Shown here in pieces: positions 9,366 to 15,911 of a DNA stretch of 55,607 bases. The stretch covers positions 1 to 55,607 of the forward strand of contig JBDRDD010000026.1 of assembly GCA_043821115.1 (NCBI GenBank), given 5' to 3'. The stretch comes from JBDRDD01 sp043821115 (GTDB taxonomy: Bacteria > CAYTYR01 > UBA6262 > DAOVJB01). Made by a program: the position numbers and the translations under genes. How positions within the stretch are numbered: the stretch's first letter is position 1; the number at the start of each line of letters is the position of its first letter. A model generated the notes under the pieces. The model was not told the origin of the DNA. It searched no databases and saw nothing but the letters and a program-made list of their open reading frames with translations.

Positions 9366-10331
9366 ATGAAAAAAATATTACTAATAGGTACTGTAGCACT
9401 GGTTGCTTCGTGCTGTCTCATGTCCCTGGGGTTTGCGGCAGTGGACCTGGGCAGTGCAAGAGCAGACGGCGGACAGGCAGGAAGTTATCTTTCATGGGGA
9501 GCAGGGGCAAGGTCTCTTGGCATGGGCAAAGCCTATGTTGCTATCAGCGATGATGCAAGTGCTGTCTACTGGAATGCCGCGGGCATGACACAGGTCGAAA
9601 ACAGGGAAATGATAGCTCTTTATTCCATGCTGTGGGAAGAGACAAATTACAGCTTCCTGTCCTACACGCAGCCTCTGGTTATAAGGGATATGAGTTACGG
9701 CAATATTGGTATAGCCTTGGTGAACCTGGCTTCCACGGGATTTAAGAAAAGAGATGTGTATAACAACGAGCAGGGAACAGCCGACTTGAGCGAGATGGCG
9801 GGTATTGTTTCCTATGCCACAAAACTTACCGGGGCAATTTCTGCAGGAGCAAGCATAAAAATAGCGAGCCAGAATATAGACAGCTATTCTGATACAGGCT
9901 ACGGTCTGGATCTGGGACTGTTATATAAATCCAACAGTGAGAGAGCTCTTCTAAAACCTTTAACACTTGGTTTATCTGTTCAGAATCTGATCGCCCCCCA
10001 GATAAAGCTAAAAGAAAAAACAAACACATTCCCAAGATCAATAAGGACAGGGTTGGCATACAGGTTATTCAGTGAGAACCTTATAGTTGCAATTGATGCG
10101 GACAAGACCGATAATCGCTCGGTCAAGATGCACTACGGAGTTGAAATCAGCCCTGCCGGGCTTTTTGCCGTAAGAGCCGGCATGGATGAGACAGAAATTA
10201 CAGCCGGGTTCGGAGTGGATTTTGTGGTATTCAAACTTGATTATGCTTTCAGTTACCATGATGCATGGAAGGGACATGAAGATCTCGGCAATTCTCACCG
10301 CTTCGGCATGACATACAACTGGGGCAAATAA
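9366..10331 (+). CDS. PorV/PorQ-family outer-membrane protein, second copy
   Basis: 321 residues with a signal peptide (A-x-A site near residue 25), then the same G-A-G-A-R-S-L-G-M-G-K-A-Y-V and D-D-A-S-A-V-Y-W-N-A-A-G block as the protein at 4683-5663. The two are very similar along their whole length, including the C-terminal S-Y-H-D-A-W-K-G-H-E-D-L-G-N-S-H-R-F-G-M block. GGGAGAGA precedes the ATG by 5 nt. It is co-transcribed with the giant surface protein 13 nt upstream. Each giant protein therefore has its own PorV-like partner. The family function in export or attachment of surface proteins is known from Bacteroidetes; its transfer to this organism is inferred. Confidence 0.85.
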   Translation: MKKILLIGTVALVASCCLMSLGFAAVDLGSARADGGQAGSYLSWGAGARSLGMGKAYVAISDDASAVYWNAAGMTQVENREMIALYSMLWEETNYSFLSYTQPLVIRDMSYGNIGIALVNLASTGFKKRDVYNNEQGTADLSEMAGIVSYATKLTGAISAGASIKIASQNIDSYSDTGYGLDLGLLYKSNSERALLKPLTLGLSVQNLIAPQIKLKEKTNTFPRSIRTGLAYRLFSENLIVAIDADKTDNRSVKMHYGVEISPAGLFAVRAGMDETEITAGFGVDFVVFKLDYAFSYHDAWKGHEDLGNSHRFGMTYNWGK

Positions 10332-10358
10332 AAGAATAATATTAAACATATAACATAA

Positions 10359-10393
10359 ATTACTACCTCATATTGCAGGTGGTAATTTTTTAT
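10359..10393 (+). terminator. intrinsic terminator after second PorV-like gene
   Basis: ATTACTACCT (10359-10368) pairs with AGGTGGTAAT (10377-10386, one G-U), followed by TTTTTTATTTAT. Confidence 0.85.
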
Positions 10394-10422
10394 TTATATC
10401 ATGCACTGTGGATAAATTCTTC

Positions 10423-10490
10423 TTGACATATGTCTGAAACAGATGTGTACTTATTTCTGTAAGTAATCATTTATGATTATTTACAGAAAT
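10423..10490 (+). promoter_or_regulatory. promoter with long palindromic operator of the decayed AbiE locus
   Basis: TTGACA (10423-10428), 17 nt, TGTACT (10446-10451). Directly downstream is an 18-bp inverted repeat, ATTTCTGTAAGTAATCAT (10453-10470) against ATGATTATTTACAGAAAT (10473-10490), with one G-U type mismatch. AbiEi antitoxins autoregulate by binding inverted repeats in their own promoters, which this resembles. Confidence 0.7.
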
Positions 10491-10499
10491 GAGGTTTTT

Positions 10500-10765
10500 A
10501 TGCGCTATGAGGACTTCAGGGCTAATGTGAAGGGTCTGCCGCTGCTGAGCGCCCAGTATTTAAGGATGCTTGCGGGAGATAACCAGGTACTCAGAAATCA
10601 ACTGATGCGCTGGAAAAAATCAGCCGGAATAATTTTAGGGATTTTATGAAAGAAAAACTCCAAAAAGTGGATTTCGTGGCAGTCCGCAAGGATGTTGAAC
10701 GTTTCCTTGAGGATAAGACAGAGTTAAAACTTCTCGATCGGCAGGTGTTGCTTGAGATAATCTGA
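10500..10765 (+). pseudogene. internally deleted AbiEi/AbiEii toxin-antitoxin remnant
   Basis: An ATG at 10500 opens 49 codons beginning MRYEDFRANVKGLPLLSAQ and containing L-R-N-Q-L-M-R-W-K-K, the N-terminal winged-helix style of AbiEi antitoxins (compare the intact MRYIELKDF protein at 10983). It stops at 10649. A second, overlapping frame (ATG 10646, stop 10763-10765; 39 codons, beginning MKEKLQKVDF) looks like the extreme C-terminus of an AbiEii-type nucleotidyltransferase. The arrangement is what a large deletion joining the two ends of an antitoxin-toxin pair would leave. Functional expression is unlikely. The promoter and operator upstream remain well preserved. Confidence 0.6.
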
Positions 10766-10913
10766 ATAATTCAAAGGCAATTTTATTTACTTTTCCACAG
10801 TGCATTGTCAAGGATGAAAATAAAGGCGACGTGGTTTTCTTATTGATTGGTAAAAAAAAGGAAAAGGAAAAGGCAAAATCGTTTTTAATAAGCGTTATAG
10901 TAGTATATTTTTC

Positions 10914-10954
10914 TTGACAAAACAAGAGGGTTGTGGTATCTATTTCTTATAGAT
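10914..10954 (+). promoter_or_regulatory. promoter and small palindrome upstream of AbiEi
   Basis: TTGACA (10914-10919), 17 nt, TATCTA (10937-10942). The inverted repeat ATCTAT-TTCTT-ATAGAT (10938-10954) overlaps the -10 and is a candidate autoregulatory operator. Confidence 0.6.
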
Positions 10955-10982
10955 GTTATTTTTAGCAATTTGGAGAAATGAA

Positions 10983-11600
10983 ATGCGTTATATTGAACTA
11001 AAAGATTTCCTGAGGGATTTTACGGTATTTTCTCTTTCCGATATTAAAAAGGCAGATAATAATTTTTATAAGAGGAGACTAAACGAATGGAAAGCCAAGG
11101 GATATATCAAGAAAATTATAAAGGGTTACTATATTTTTAGTGATTTAGCTTTAAATGAAAGCATGCTTTATGAGATAGCCAATAGAATATACAGTCCTTC
11201 ATATATCTCCTTTGAGATGGCCCTTTCTTATTATCATCTGGTCCCTGAGAGCGTATATAGTGTGACTTCTGCTACTACAAGGAAGACATATACTTTTAAT
11301 ACAGAGATAGCTCAGTTTAACTATCGGACTGTAAAACCAGATTTGTTTTTCGGTTATGAATTAATAGATTTTAATGACAAGACTTTTAAGATATCAAGTA
11401 TGGAAAAGGCAATACTTGACTATTTTTATATCAACCCTCACATAAAAGAAGAGGATGATTTTGCTAGTCTGCGGTTAAATACGGAGTTGTTTATGAAGAA
11501 AATAAATGAAAAAAAGTTATATCAGTTTCTAGATAGATTTCATCAGAAGGCACTTACAAAAAGAATCAAAAGATTAATGGAGTTTATAAAAAATGCTTGA
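10983..11600 (+). CDS. AbiEi-family antitoxin (type IV toxin-antitoxin)
   Basis: 205 residues from ATG 10983, which has TGGAG 7 nt upstream; the in-frame ATG at 10953 lies within the presumed transcript start region. The N-terminus (MRYIELKDFLRDF, then R-R-L-N-E-W-K-A-K-G-Y-I-K-K-I-I-K-G-Y-Y) is the winged-helix DNA-binding part; the remainder resembles the AbiEi C-terminal domain (S-Y-I-S-F-E-M-A-L-S-Y-Y-H-L-V-P-E). In AbiE systems this protein represses its own promoter and neutralises the nucleotidyltransferase toxin without needing stable binding. Its stop overlaps the start of the next gene by 8 nt, as expected for a coupled antitoxin-toxin pair. Confidence 0.85.
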   Translation: MRYIELKDFLRDFTVFSLSDIKKADNNFYKRRLNEWKAKGYIKKIIKGYYIFSDLALNESMLYEIANRIYSPSYISFEMALSYYHLVPESVYSVTSATTRKTYTFNTEIAQFNYRTVKPDLFFGYELIDFNDKTFKISSMEKAILDYFYINPHIKEEDDFASLRLNTELFMKKINEKKLYQFLDRFHQKALTKRIKRLMEFIKNA

Positions 11601-12366
11601 TATTCGACAGATTGAATCCTCTTATCCTGAAAATCTGAGGCCTTTTAAGAAGAATCTTTTAAGGGAATACTTACAGTACAAGATTCTGGAGATAATCTTT
11701 GATTCAGAATTTGGTGACAGATTAGCTTTTATGGGAGGTACTGCAGCGCGTATCCTATATCAAAATACCCGGTTTTCCGAAGATCTGGATTTTGATAATC
11801 TAGGGACAGGGCAAAAGGAGTTTAAGGAGTTGATATCTTTAATCAGCAGAAAATTAAGATTGGAGGGCTATACCATCCAGTCTAGAAATGTCTTTAAGGG
11901 AGCTTATAGATGTTATCTTAAGGTTACTAATATTTTATTTGAATTAGGTTTATCCGCACATAGAGAAGAAAAGCTTTTAATTCAAATTGATACCGAGCCG
12001 CAAAAGTTTTCCTATGAACCGGACAAGTTAATTATTAATAAATTCGATGTCTTCTTGCGTATCAATGCGGTGCCTCTGGATATACTGCTAGCACAGAAGA
12101 TTCATGCTATCTTTAAGCGGAAAAGAGCTATGGGAAGGGATTTCTACGATGCTGTCTTTCTTTTCGGAAAAATCAAGCCGAATTTTGATTATTTAAGTTC
12201 CAAACTAAAAATAATTAATATGGAAGAACTTGTAAGTGAGCTTTCAAAAAAGTGTAAAGAATTGAACTTCAAACAGCTATCCAAAGATGTTGAGCCATTT
12301 CTGTTCAATCCAAAAGACGCTAAGAAAGTCCTGTTTTTCAGTGATTACATAAAAAGTCTTGGGTGA
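11593..12366 (+). CDS. AbiEii-type nucleotidyltransferase toxin
   Basis: 257 residues. It shows the AbiEii signature M-G-G-T-A-A-R followed by F-S-E-D-L-D-F-D, that is the G-[GS]-x-x-x-R turn and the paired acidic residues that bind metal and nucleotide in the DNA polymerase beta superfamily. A further conserved Q-K-I-H-A-I-F and R-D-F-Y-D-A block (about residues 170-195) matches the family. AbiEii enzymes modify RNA (tRNA pyrimidine transfer has been shown for MenT-type relatives) and stop growth, giving phage defence or plasmid maintenance. The reading frame is intact. It is followed by a 166-nt gap before mtnP. Confidence 0.85.
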   Translation: MLDIRQIESSYPENLRPFKKNLLREYLQYKILEIIFDSEFGDRLAFMGGTAARILYQNTRFSEDLDFDNLGTGQKEFKELISLISRKLRLEGYTIQSRNVFKGAYRCYLKVTNILFELGLSAHREEKLLIQIDTEPQKFSYEPDKLIINKFDVFLRINAVPLDILLAQKIHAIFKRKRAMGRDFYDAVFLFGKIKPNFDYLSSKLKIINMEELVSELSKKCKELNFKQLSKDVEPFLFNPKDAKKVLFFSDYIKSLG

Positions 12367-12453
12367 ATTGAGCGCAATTTAGTTGATCTTACTTCCCGGA
12401 TACATTTTTTTATAAAATGTGTCAAGGGGTATCTGGTGCGGTACTAATTTTAT

Positions 12454-12482
12454 TTGCTTTTCCGCATGTTTTCTTGTATAAT
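12454..12482 (+). promoter_or_regulatory. promoter of the mtnP operon
   Basis: TTGCTT (12454-12459), 17 nt, TATAAT (12477-12482). The region from about 12440 aligns with 5710-5751, including a remnant of the right arm of the PorV-like gene terminator. Confidence 0.65.
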
Positions 12483-12532
12483 ATCCCTCTAGATATGTCG
12501 AGTATATATTTTTATATACACGGAGGCTCAAA

Positions 12533-13396
12533 GTGGAGAAGGTGAGAATAGGGGTTATAGGCGGAAGCGGGGTCTATGATATAGAGGGAATAAAGGATAT
12601 TAAGGAAGTAAATATAAAGACACCGTTCGGAAATCCCTCGGACGCTATCGTTATAGGAACTATTGAAGGAAAAAGAGTGGGATTCCTTCCCAGGCACGGC
12701 AGGGGGCACAGGATAACGCCTTCCGAGGTAAACTACAGGGCCAATATATACGCCATGAAGACGCTTGGCGTTGAGAATATAATATCTGTTTCGGCGGTCG
12801 GGAGTTTGAGAGAAGAGCTCAAACCGCGTGATTTCGTTATCCCGGACCAGCTTTTTGACAGGACAAGAGGTGACAGAAAGGCAAGTTTCTTCGGAGACGG
12901 TATAGTTGCGCATGTGAGCTTTGCGGATCCTTTCTGTAAAGGACTTGGGGAAATACTCTACGATGGCTCCGAGAAGATAGGCGTTAATGTGCACAGGGGT
13001 GGGACGTATGTATGCATGGAAGGCCCCATGTTCTCAACAAGGGCTGAATCCCACGTGTACAGGGAGCTGGGTTTTTCAATTATAGGTATGACAAATATAC
13101 CGGAAGCAAAGCTTGCCAGGGAGGCCGAGATATGCTACGCCACCGTGGCCCTTGTTACTGATTATGACGTATGGCATGTTGAGGAAGATGTGAGTCTTGA
13201 GATGGTGCTGGCAAATCTCATGAAGAATGTCGAGAATGTGAAGAAACTTCTTAAGGCAGTCATTCCCCGGATACCCGAAGAACAGACATGCGAATGCGCC
13301 AAGGCTCTTGCCACCGCTATTGTGACACAGGCGGATCTCATTCCCGAGAAGAAGAAAAAGGACCTGGAGCCTATTATAGGAAAGTACGTGAAATAA
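12533..13396 (+). CDS. mtnP: S-methyl-5'-thioadenosine phosphorylase
   Basis: 287 residues from a GTG start with GGAGG 6 nt upstream. It cleaves methylthioadenosine with phosphate to adenine and 5-methylthioribose-1-phosphate in the methionine and purine salvage pathways (related enzymes accept inosine). Motifs: I-G-V-I-G-G-S-G phosphate-binding N-terminus, P-R-H-G-R-G-H, G-G-T-Y-V-C-M-E-G-P-[MQ]-F-S-T-R-A-E-S, and M-T-N-I-P-E-A-K-L-A-R-E-A-E with T-D-Y-D, typical of MTAP rather than PNP. Length is normal for the family. It leads a tight five-gene operon with cdd, a HAD phosphatase and two envelope proteins; the first three suggest nucleoside salvage. A decayed duplicate of its first codons lies at 5791. 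Confidence 0.92.
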   Translation: MEKVRIGVIGGSGVYDIEGIKDIKEVNIKTPFGNPSDAIVIGTIEGKRVGFLPRHGRGHRITPSEVNYRANIYAMKTLGVENIISVSAVGSLREELKPRDFVIPDQLFDRTRGDRKASFFGDGIVAHVSFADPFCKGLGEILYDGSEKIGVNVHRGGTYVCMEGPMFSTRAESHVYRELGFSIIGMTNIPEAKLAREAEICYATVALVTDYDVWHVEEDVSLEMVLANLMKNVENVKKLLKAVIPRIPEEQTCECAKALATAIVTQADLIPEKKKKDLEPIIGKYVK

Positions 13397-13397
13397 T

Positions 13398-13784
13398 ATG
13401 GACATTAAAAGACTTATTTCCGAGGCAAAGAAGGCAAGAAGCAATTCATATTCCCCGTACTCCCGCTTCAAGGTGGGAGCTGCCGTTGTGACTAAAAAGG
13501 GAAATATATATATTGGCGCTAATATTGAGAACGCGAGCTACGGCATGAGCCTGTGTGCCGAGAAGGTGGCCATAGCCAGGGCCGTCTCTGAGGGCGACAG
13601 CGACATAACGGCTATTGCTGTTGTATGCGATAAGCTCTCATCACCATGCGGTGCTTGCCGGCAGGTGATAGCGGAATTCGGGAAAAATATAAAAGTGATA
13701 ATGGCTGATACCAAAGGCAGGACGAAGATGAACACGATATCCAAGCTCCTGCCTGATGCTTTTATGCTTAAGAGGAAGAGATGA
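13398..13784 (+). CDS. cdd: cytidine deaminase
   Basis: 128 residues starting 1 nt after mtnP. It converts cytidine and deoxycytidine to uridine and deoxyuridine. The N-terminal Y-S-P-Y-S-R-F-K-V-G-A-A and A-N-I-E-N-A-S-Y-G substrate motifs, the catalytic C-A-E (active-site Glu) and the zinc ligands P-C-G-A-C-R-Q are all present, as in the homotetrameric class. Length is normal. Its 3' end overlaps the HAD gene by 4 nt (ATGATAA junction), indicating translational coupling. Confidence 0.95.
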   Translation: MDIKRLISEAKKARSNSYSPYSRFKVGAAVVTKKGNIYIGANIENASYGMSLCAEKVAIARAVSEGDSDITAIAVVCDKLSSPCGACRQVIAEFGKNIKVIMADTKGRTKMNTISKLLPDAFMLKRKR

Positions 13785-14467
13785 TAAAAGCCATAATATT
13801 CGATCTTGATAACACCCTTCTTGATTTCTTCAAGATGAAACACGTCTCTGTTGATTCCGCGGTTGACGCGATGATAGACGCGGGACTGAACATCGAAAAG
13901 AAAGAGATGGTCGGCAAGATTTACGAGGTGTATGACAGGGAAGGCATAGAGGACCAGAGAATATTCGACAAGGTCTTAAAAGATGTCATGGGAGAGGTGG
14001 ACTACAGGATTCTCGCTGCCGGTATCGTGGGATACAGAAGAGCCAGGGAAGGCACGCTTTGCCTTTACCCGCATGTGCACCTTACACTCACGGGTCTTGT
14101 CAAGATGGGCATAAAGATGGCAATAGTTTCAGACGCTCCTCGCATGCCCATGTGGCTAAGGATAAGCGAGCTCGGAGTGCAGCACTATTTCGACCATGTG
14201 GTTACATTTGATGACACGGGAGAGCACAAACCGTCACCAAAACCGTTTTTGAAGGCTCTGGAGCTCCTTAATATGAAGCCTGATGAGACTCTCATGATAG
14301 GCGACTGGGCCGAGAGGGACATGGTGGGCGCCAAGCAGGTCGGGATCAAGACGGTATTCGCCCGCTACGGTGATATTTTCAACACCAGGGAATCGGGTGC
14401 TGATTACGAGGTAAAGGATATTATAGAACTTCTTGATATAGTTAAGAAAGAAAATGGCACTTCTTAG
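13781..14467 (+). CDS. HAD-superfamily phosphatase (subfamily IA)
   Basis: 228 residues. All four HAD motifs are visible: I, D-L-D-N-T (residues about 7-11, nucleophile Asp); II, V-S-D-A-P; III, the lysine in H-K-P-S-P-K-P-F; IV, M-I-G-D-W-A-E-R-D. A helical cap follows motif I. The position behind mtnP and cdd suggests a nucleotide or sugar-phosphate substrate, but the substrate cannot be read from the sequence. The start overlaps cdd, and the end overlaps the next gene by 14 nt. Confidence 0.88.
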   Translation: MIKAIIFDLDNTLLDFFKMKHVSVDSAVDAMIDAGLNIEKKEMVGKIYEVYDREGIEDQRIFDKVLKDVMGEVDYRILAAGIVGYRRAREGTLCLYPHVHLTLTGLVKMGIKMAIVSDAPRMPMWLRISELGVQHYFDHVVTFDDTGEHKPSPKPFLKALELLNMKPDETLMIGDWAERDMVGAKQVGIKTVFARYGDIFNTRESGADYEVKDIIELLDIVKKENGTS

Positions 14468-15041
14468 AAAACTACTCTTTATATATATTTTCATTCTTTT
14501 AACTTTCTCTTATGCCTATGCAGGCATATCGGTAACGGATGTTGTTGTGGAGGGTGATGTCGCATCTGTTACGATAAATGACACGATTATCATTAAAGAG
14601 ATAAAGATAGTTGAGAAAGACGGGAATAAGAGCTTAAGATTCCCGGAGTATGTGAATAAGAACAGCAGGGCATATGCCCAGGTTGAGGTCCTTGGAAAGA
14701 AGTTCCTGGGGGATATAACAGCAGCAGTTCTTTTGAATAAGACATCAGAAACTAATGAAAGCCTTGATTTCAGTATAGATAATATCTTCTTTCTTAAGGA
14801 TTCAAGCCGCAGGGCGAACGCTTATGTCAGTTTTAATGATACCGTAAAGGTGACCTGCGGTATTATGGAAACAAAAGGCGACCTGTGGATAGCCTGGCCC
14901 GCCAGGAAAGAAAAAGACTCGTGGATAGACCAGGTTGTATTTGTGGATAAGAAGTTTAAGAAAAAAGTAGAGGCAGAAGTCATCAGGTTATATAAAGAAG
15001 CGCAGAGCGAAGAGTCTGATGAAGTAACGGGACGAAGATGA
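14454..15041 (+). CDS. exported protein with two SpoVG-like domains
   Basis: 195 residues with a clear signal peptide (hydrophobic core to about residue 22, A-Y-A-G cleavage). The mature protein reads as two SpoVG-like modules. The first (about residues 24-80) begins I-S-V-T-D-V-V-V with a following I-K-E-I-K-I-V. The second (about residues 103-185) has A-Y-V-S-F-N-D-T-V-K-V-T-C-G-I-M, L-W-I-A-W-P-A-R-K and W-I-D-Q-V-V-F-V, closely following the order of SpoVG (V-T-D-V, D-x-F-V-V, L-F-[VI]-A-M-P-S-[RK], D-[IV]-x-x-P). Classical SpoVG is a single-domain cytoplasmic nucleic-acid-binding regulator; an exported tandem form is unusual. The function is unknown. It is translationally coupled to both neighbours. 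Confidence 0.7.
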   Translation: MALLRKLLFIYIFILLTFSYAYAGISVTDVVVEGDVASVTINDTIIIKEIKIVEKDGNKSLRFPEYVNKNSRAYAQVEVLGKKFLGDITAAVLLNKTSETNESLDFSIDNIFFLKDSSRRANAYVSFNDTVKVTCGIMETKGDLWIAWPARKEKDSWIDQVVFVDKKFKKKVEAEVIRLYKEAQSEESDEVTGRR

Positions 15042-15820
15042 ACACTACACTTCATGTAATAGGGGATATAATAATACCGTTTGTGTGCGGGATATTCTAC
15101 TTCCTGCTTGCTAAATACGTTAAGTTCATAGCGCCCATGAGGAAACTGGTTACAGGGGATATAACATACAGGGGTGCTTACTGGGGATTCATATTCTTCG
15201 GCATTTACCTCATGACAAGGCCCCTTCAGATACTCCTGGGACCCCACCCGATGCCACTTATCATAAACAACGTAAGGGAATTCTTCATGATAGGGCTCTT
15301 CGCCCCGGCTGTTTTCATAGGGTTAGCGAGCTTTGCCCTTGGGCACAAGAAGATACACAAGCCTTTGGTCATTAGCATGTTCACAATGGGTCTTATCCTG
15401 GCTGTCCTTTTTATCATAATGAACATCCGCACGATCGGCGGTTCCATGAAGATATTTGCCATAAAGGGATATGCCGTCTATGACGGCAGGTGGTTCCACC
15501 CGAGTAATCCTAATGTTGACTTGATGCCTGCGCTTTTTATCATACGCCTTATAAGCCCGGTTCTTATCATGATGGTGGCAGGTACCATAGCTTTCTGGAG
15601 GTCTTTCACCTACCCGCCGACCACTATCTACACCAATATGAGGAAGAAGCTTTTCTTCCAGGGGCTTGCCGTGTGGAGCTATGGTTTCTCCATGCTATTC
15701 TGCGGTTTTATGTTCGTGTTCTGGAAGATACCCAACCAGTGGTGGATGTATTACGTGGGGGCTCTTGGGGCCGGTGTGTTTGAGGCCGTAAGCCTGAGGT
15801 TCCCGCTTCACAAAACTTAA
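15038..15820 (+). CDS. polytopic membrane protein of unknown function
   Basis: 260 residues with about seven hydrophobic segments (near residues 7-25, 50-68, 85-105, 118-136, 165-188, 208-232 and 235-252). The N-terminus is likely outside, given the membrane-start sequence. I do not recognise a family with confidence; the topology resembles the 7TM sensor halves of some histidine kinases, but no kinase part follows. It overlaps the double-SpoVG gene by 4 nt and ends the mtnP operon. A hairpin with a T-run follows. Confidence 0.75.
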   Translation: MNTTLHVIGDIIIPFVCGIFYFLLAKYVKFIAPMRKLVTGDITYRGAYWGFIFFGIYLMTRPLQILLGPHPMPLIINNVREFFMIGLFAPAVFIGLASFALGHKKIHKPLVISMFTMGLILAVLFIIMNIRTIGGSMKIFAIKGYAVYDGRWFHPSNPNVDLMPALFIIRLISPVLIMMVAGTIAFWRSFTYPPTTIYTNMRKKLFFQGLAVWSYGFSMLFCGFMFVFWKIPNQWWMYYVGALGAGVFEAVSLRFPLHKT

Positions 15821-15833
15821 AATAAACAGATAG

Positions 15834-15893
15834 CCACGAAAAACGCTGCATCCTGTAGCCTGGAAACTCGTGCATGTGTTGTTCGTGGTTTTT
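15834..15893 (+). terminator. terminator-like structured element
   Basis: CCACGAA (15834-15840) pairs with TTCGTGG (15882-15888) followed by TTTTTAT. The wide loop contains its own small hairpin GCTGCA-TCC-TGTAGC. It could be a terminator of the mtnP operon or a small structured leader of the next gene; no known riboswitch motif was recognised. Confidence 0.5.
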
Positions 15894-15911
15894 ATATGGG
15901 AGTGTTTTTTA

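Larger units (their letters stand above)
10401..10805. repeat. 12-bp perfect inverted repeats bracketing an AbiE remnant
   Basis: ATGCACTGTGGA at 10401-10412 and its exact reverse complement TCCACAGTGCAT at 10794-10805. The 380 bp between them hold a promoter, a long palindrome and the decayed AbiE-type fragments. No transposase is present and no target-site duplication is obvious, so this could be a deletion derivative of a mobile cassette or a chance pairing. Confidence 0.55.

Noticed and set aside
10860..10882. Purine-rich AAAGGAAAAGGAAAAGG stretch considered as a repeat or motif
   Set aside because: Short low-complexity run without flanking structure; nothing else supports a function.
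12398..12430. Hairpin ACATTTT/AAAATGT after the AbiEii gene, considered as a terminator
   Set aside because: The stem is pure A/T apart from two pairs and no T-run follows on the + strand, so a terminator call is not supported.
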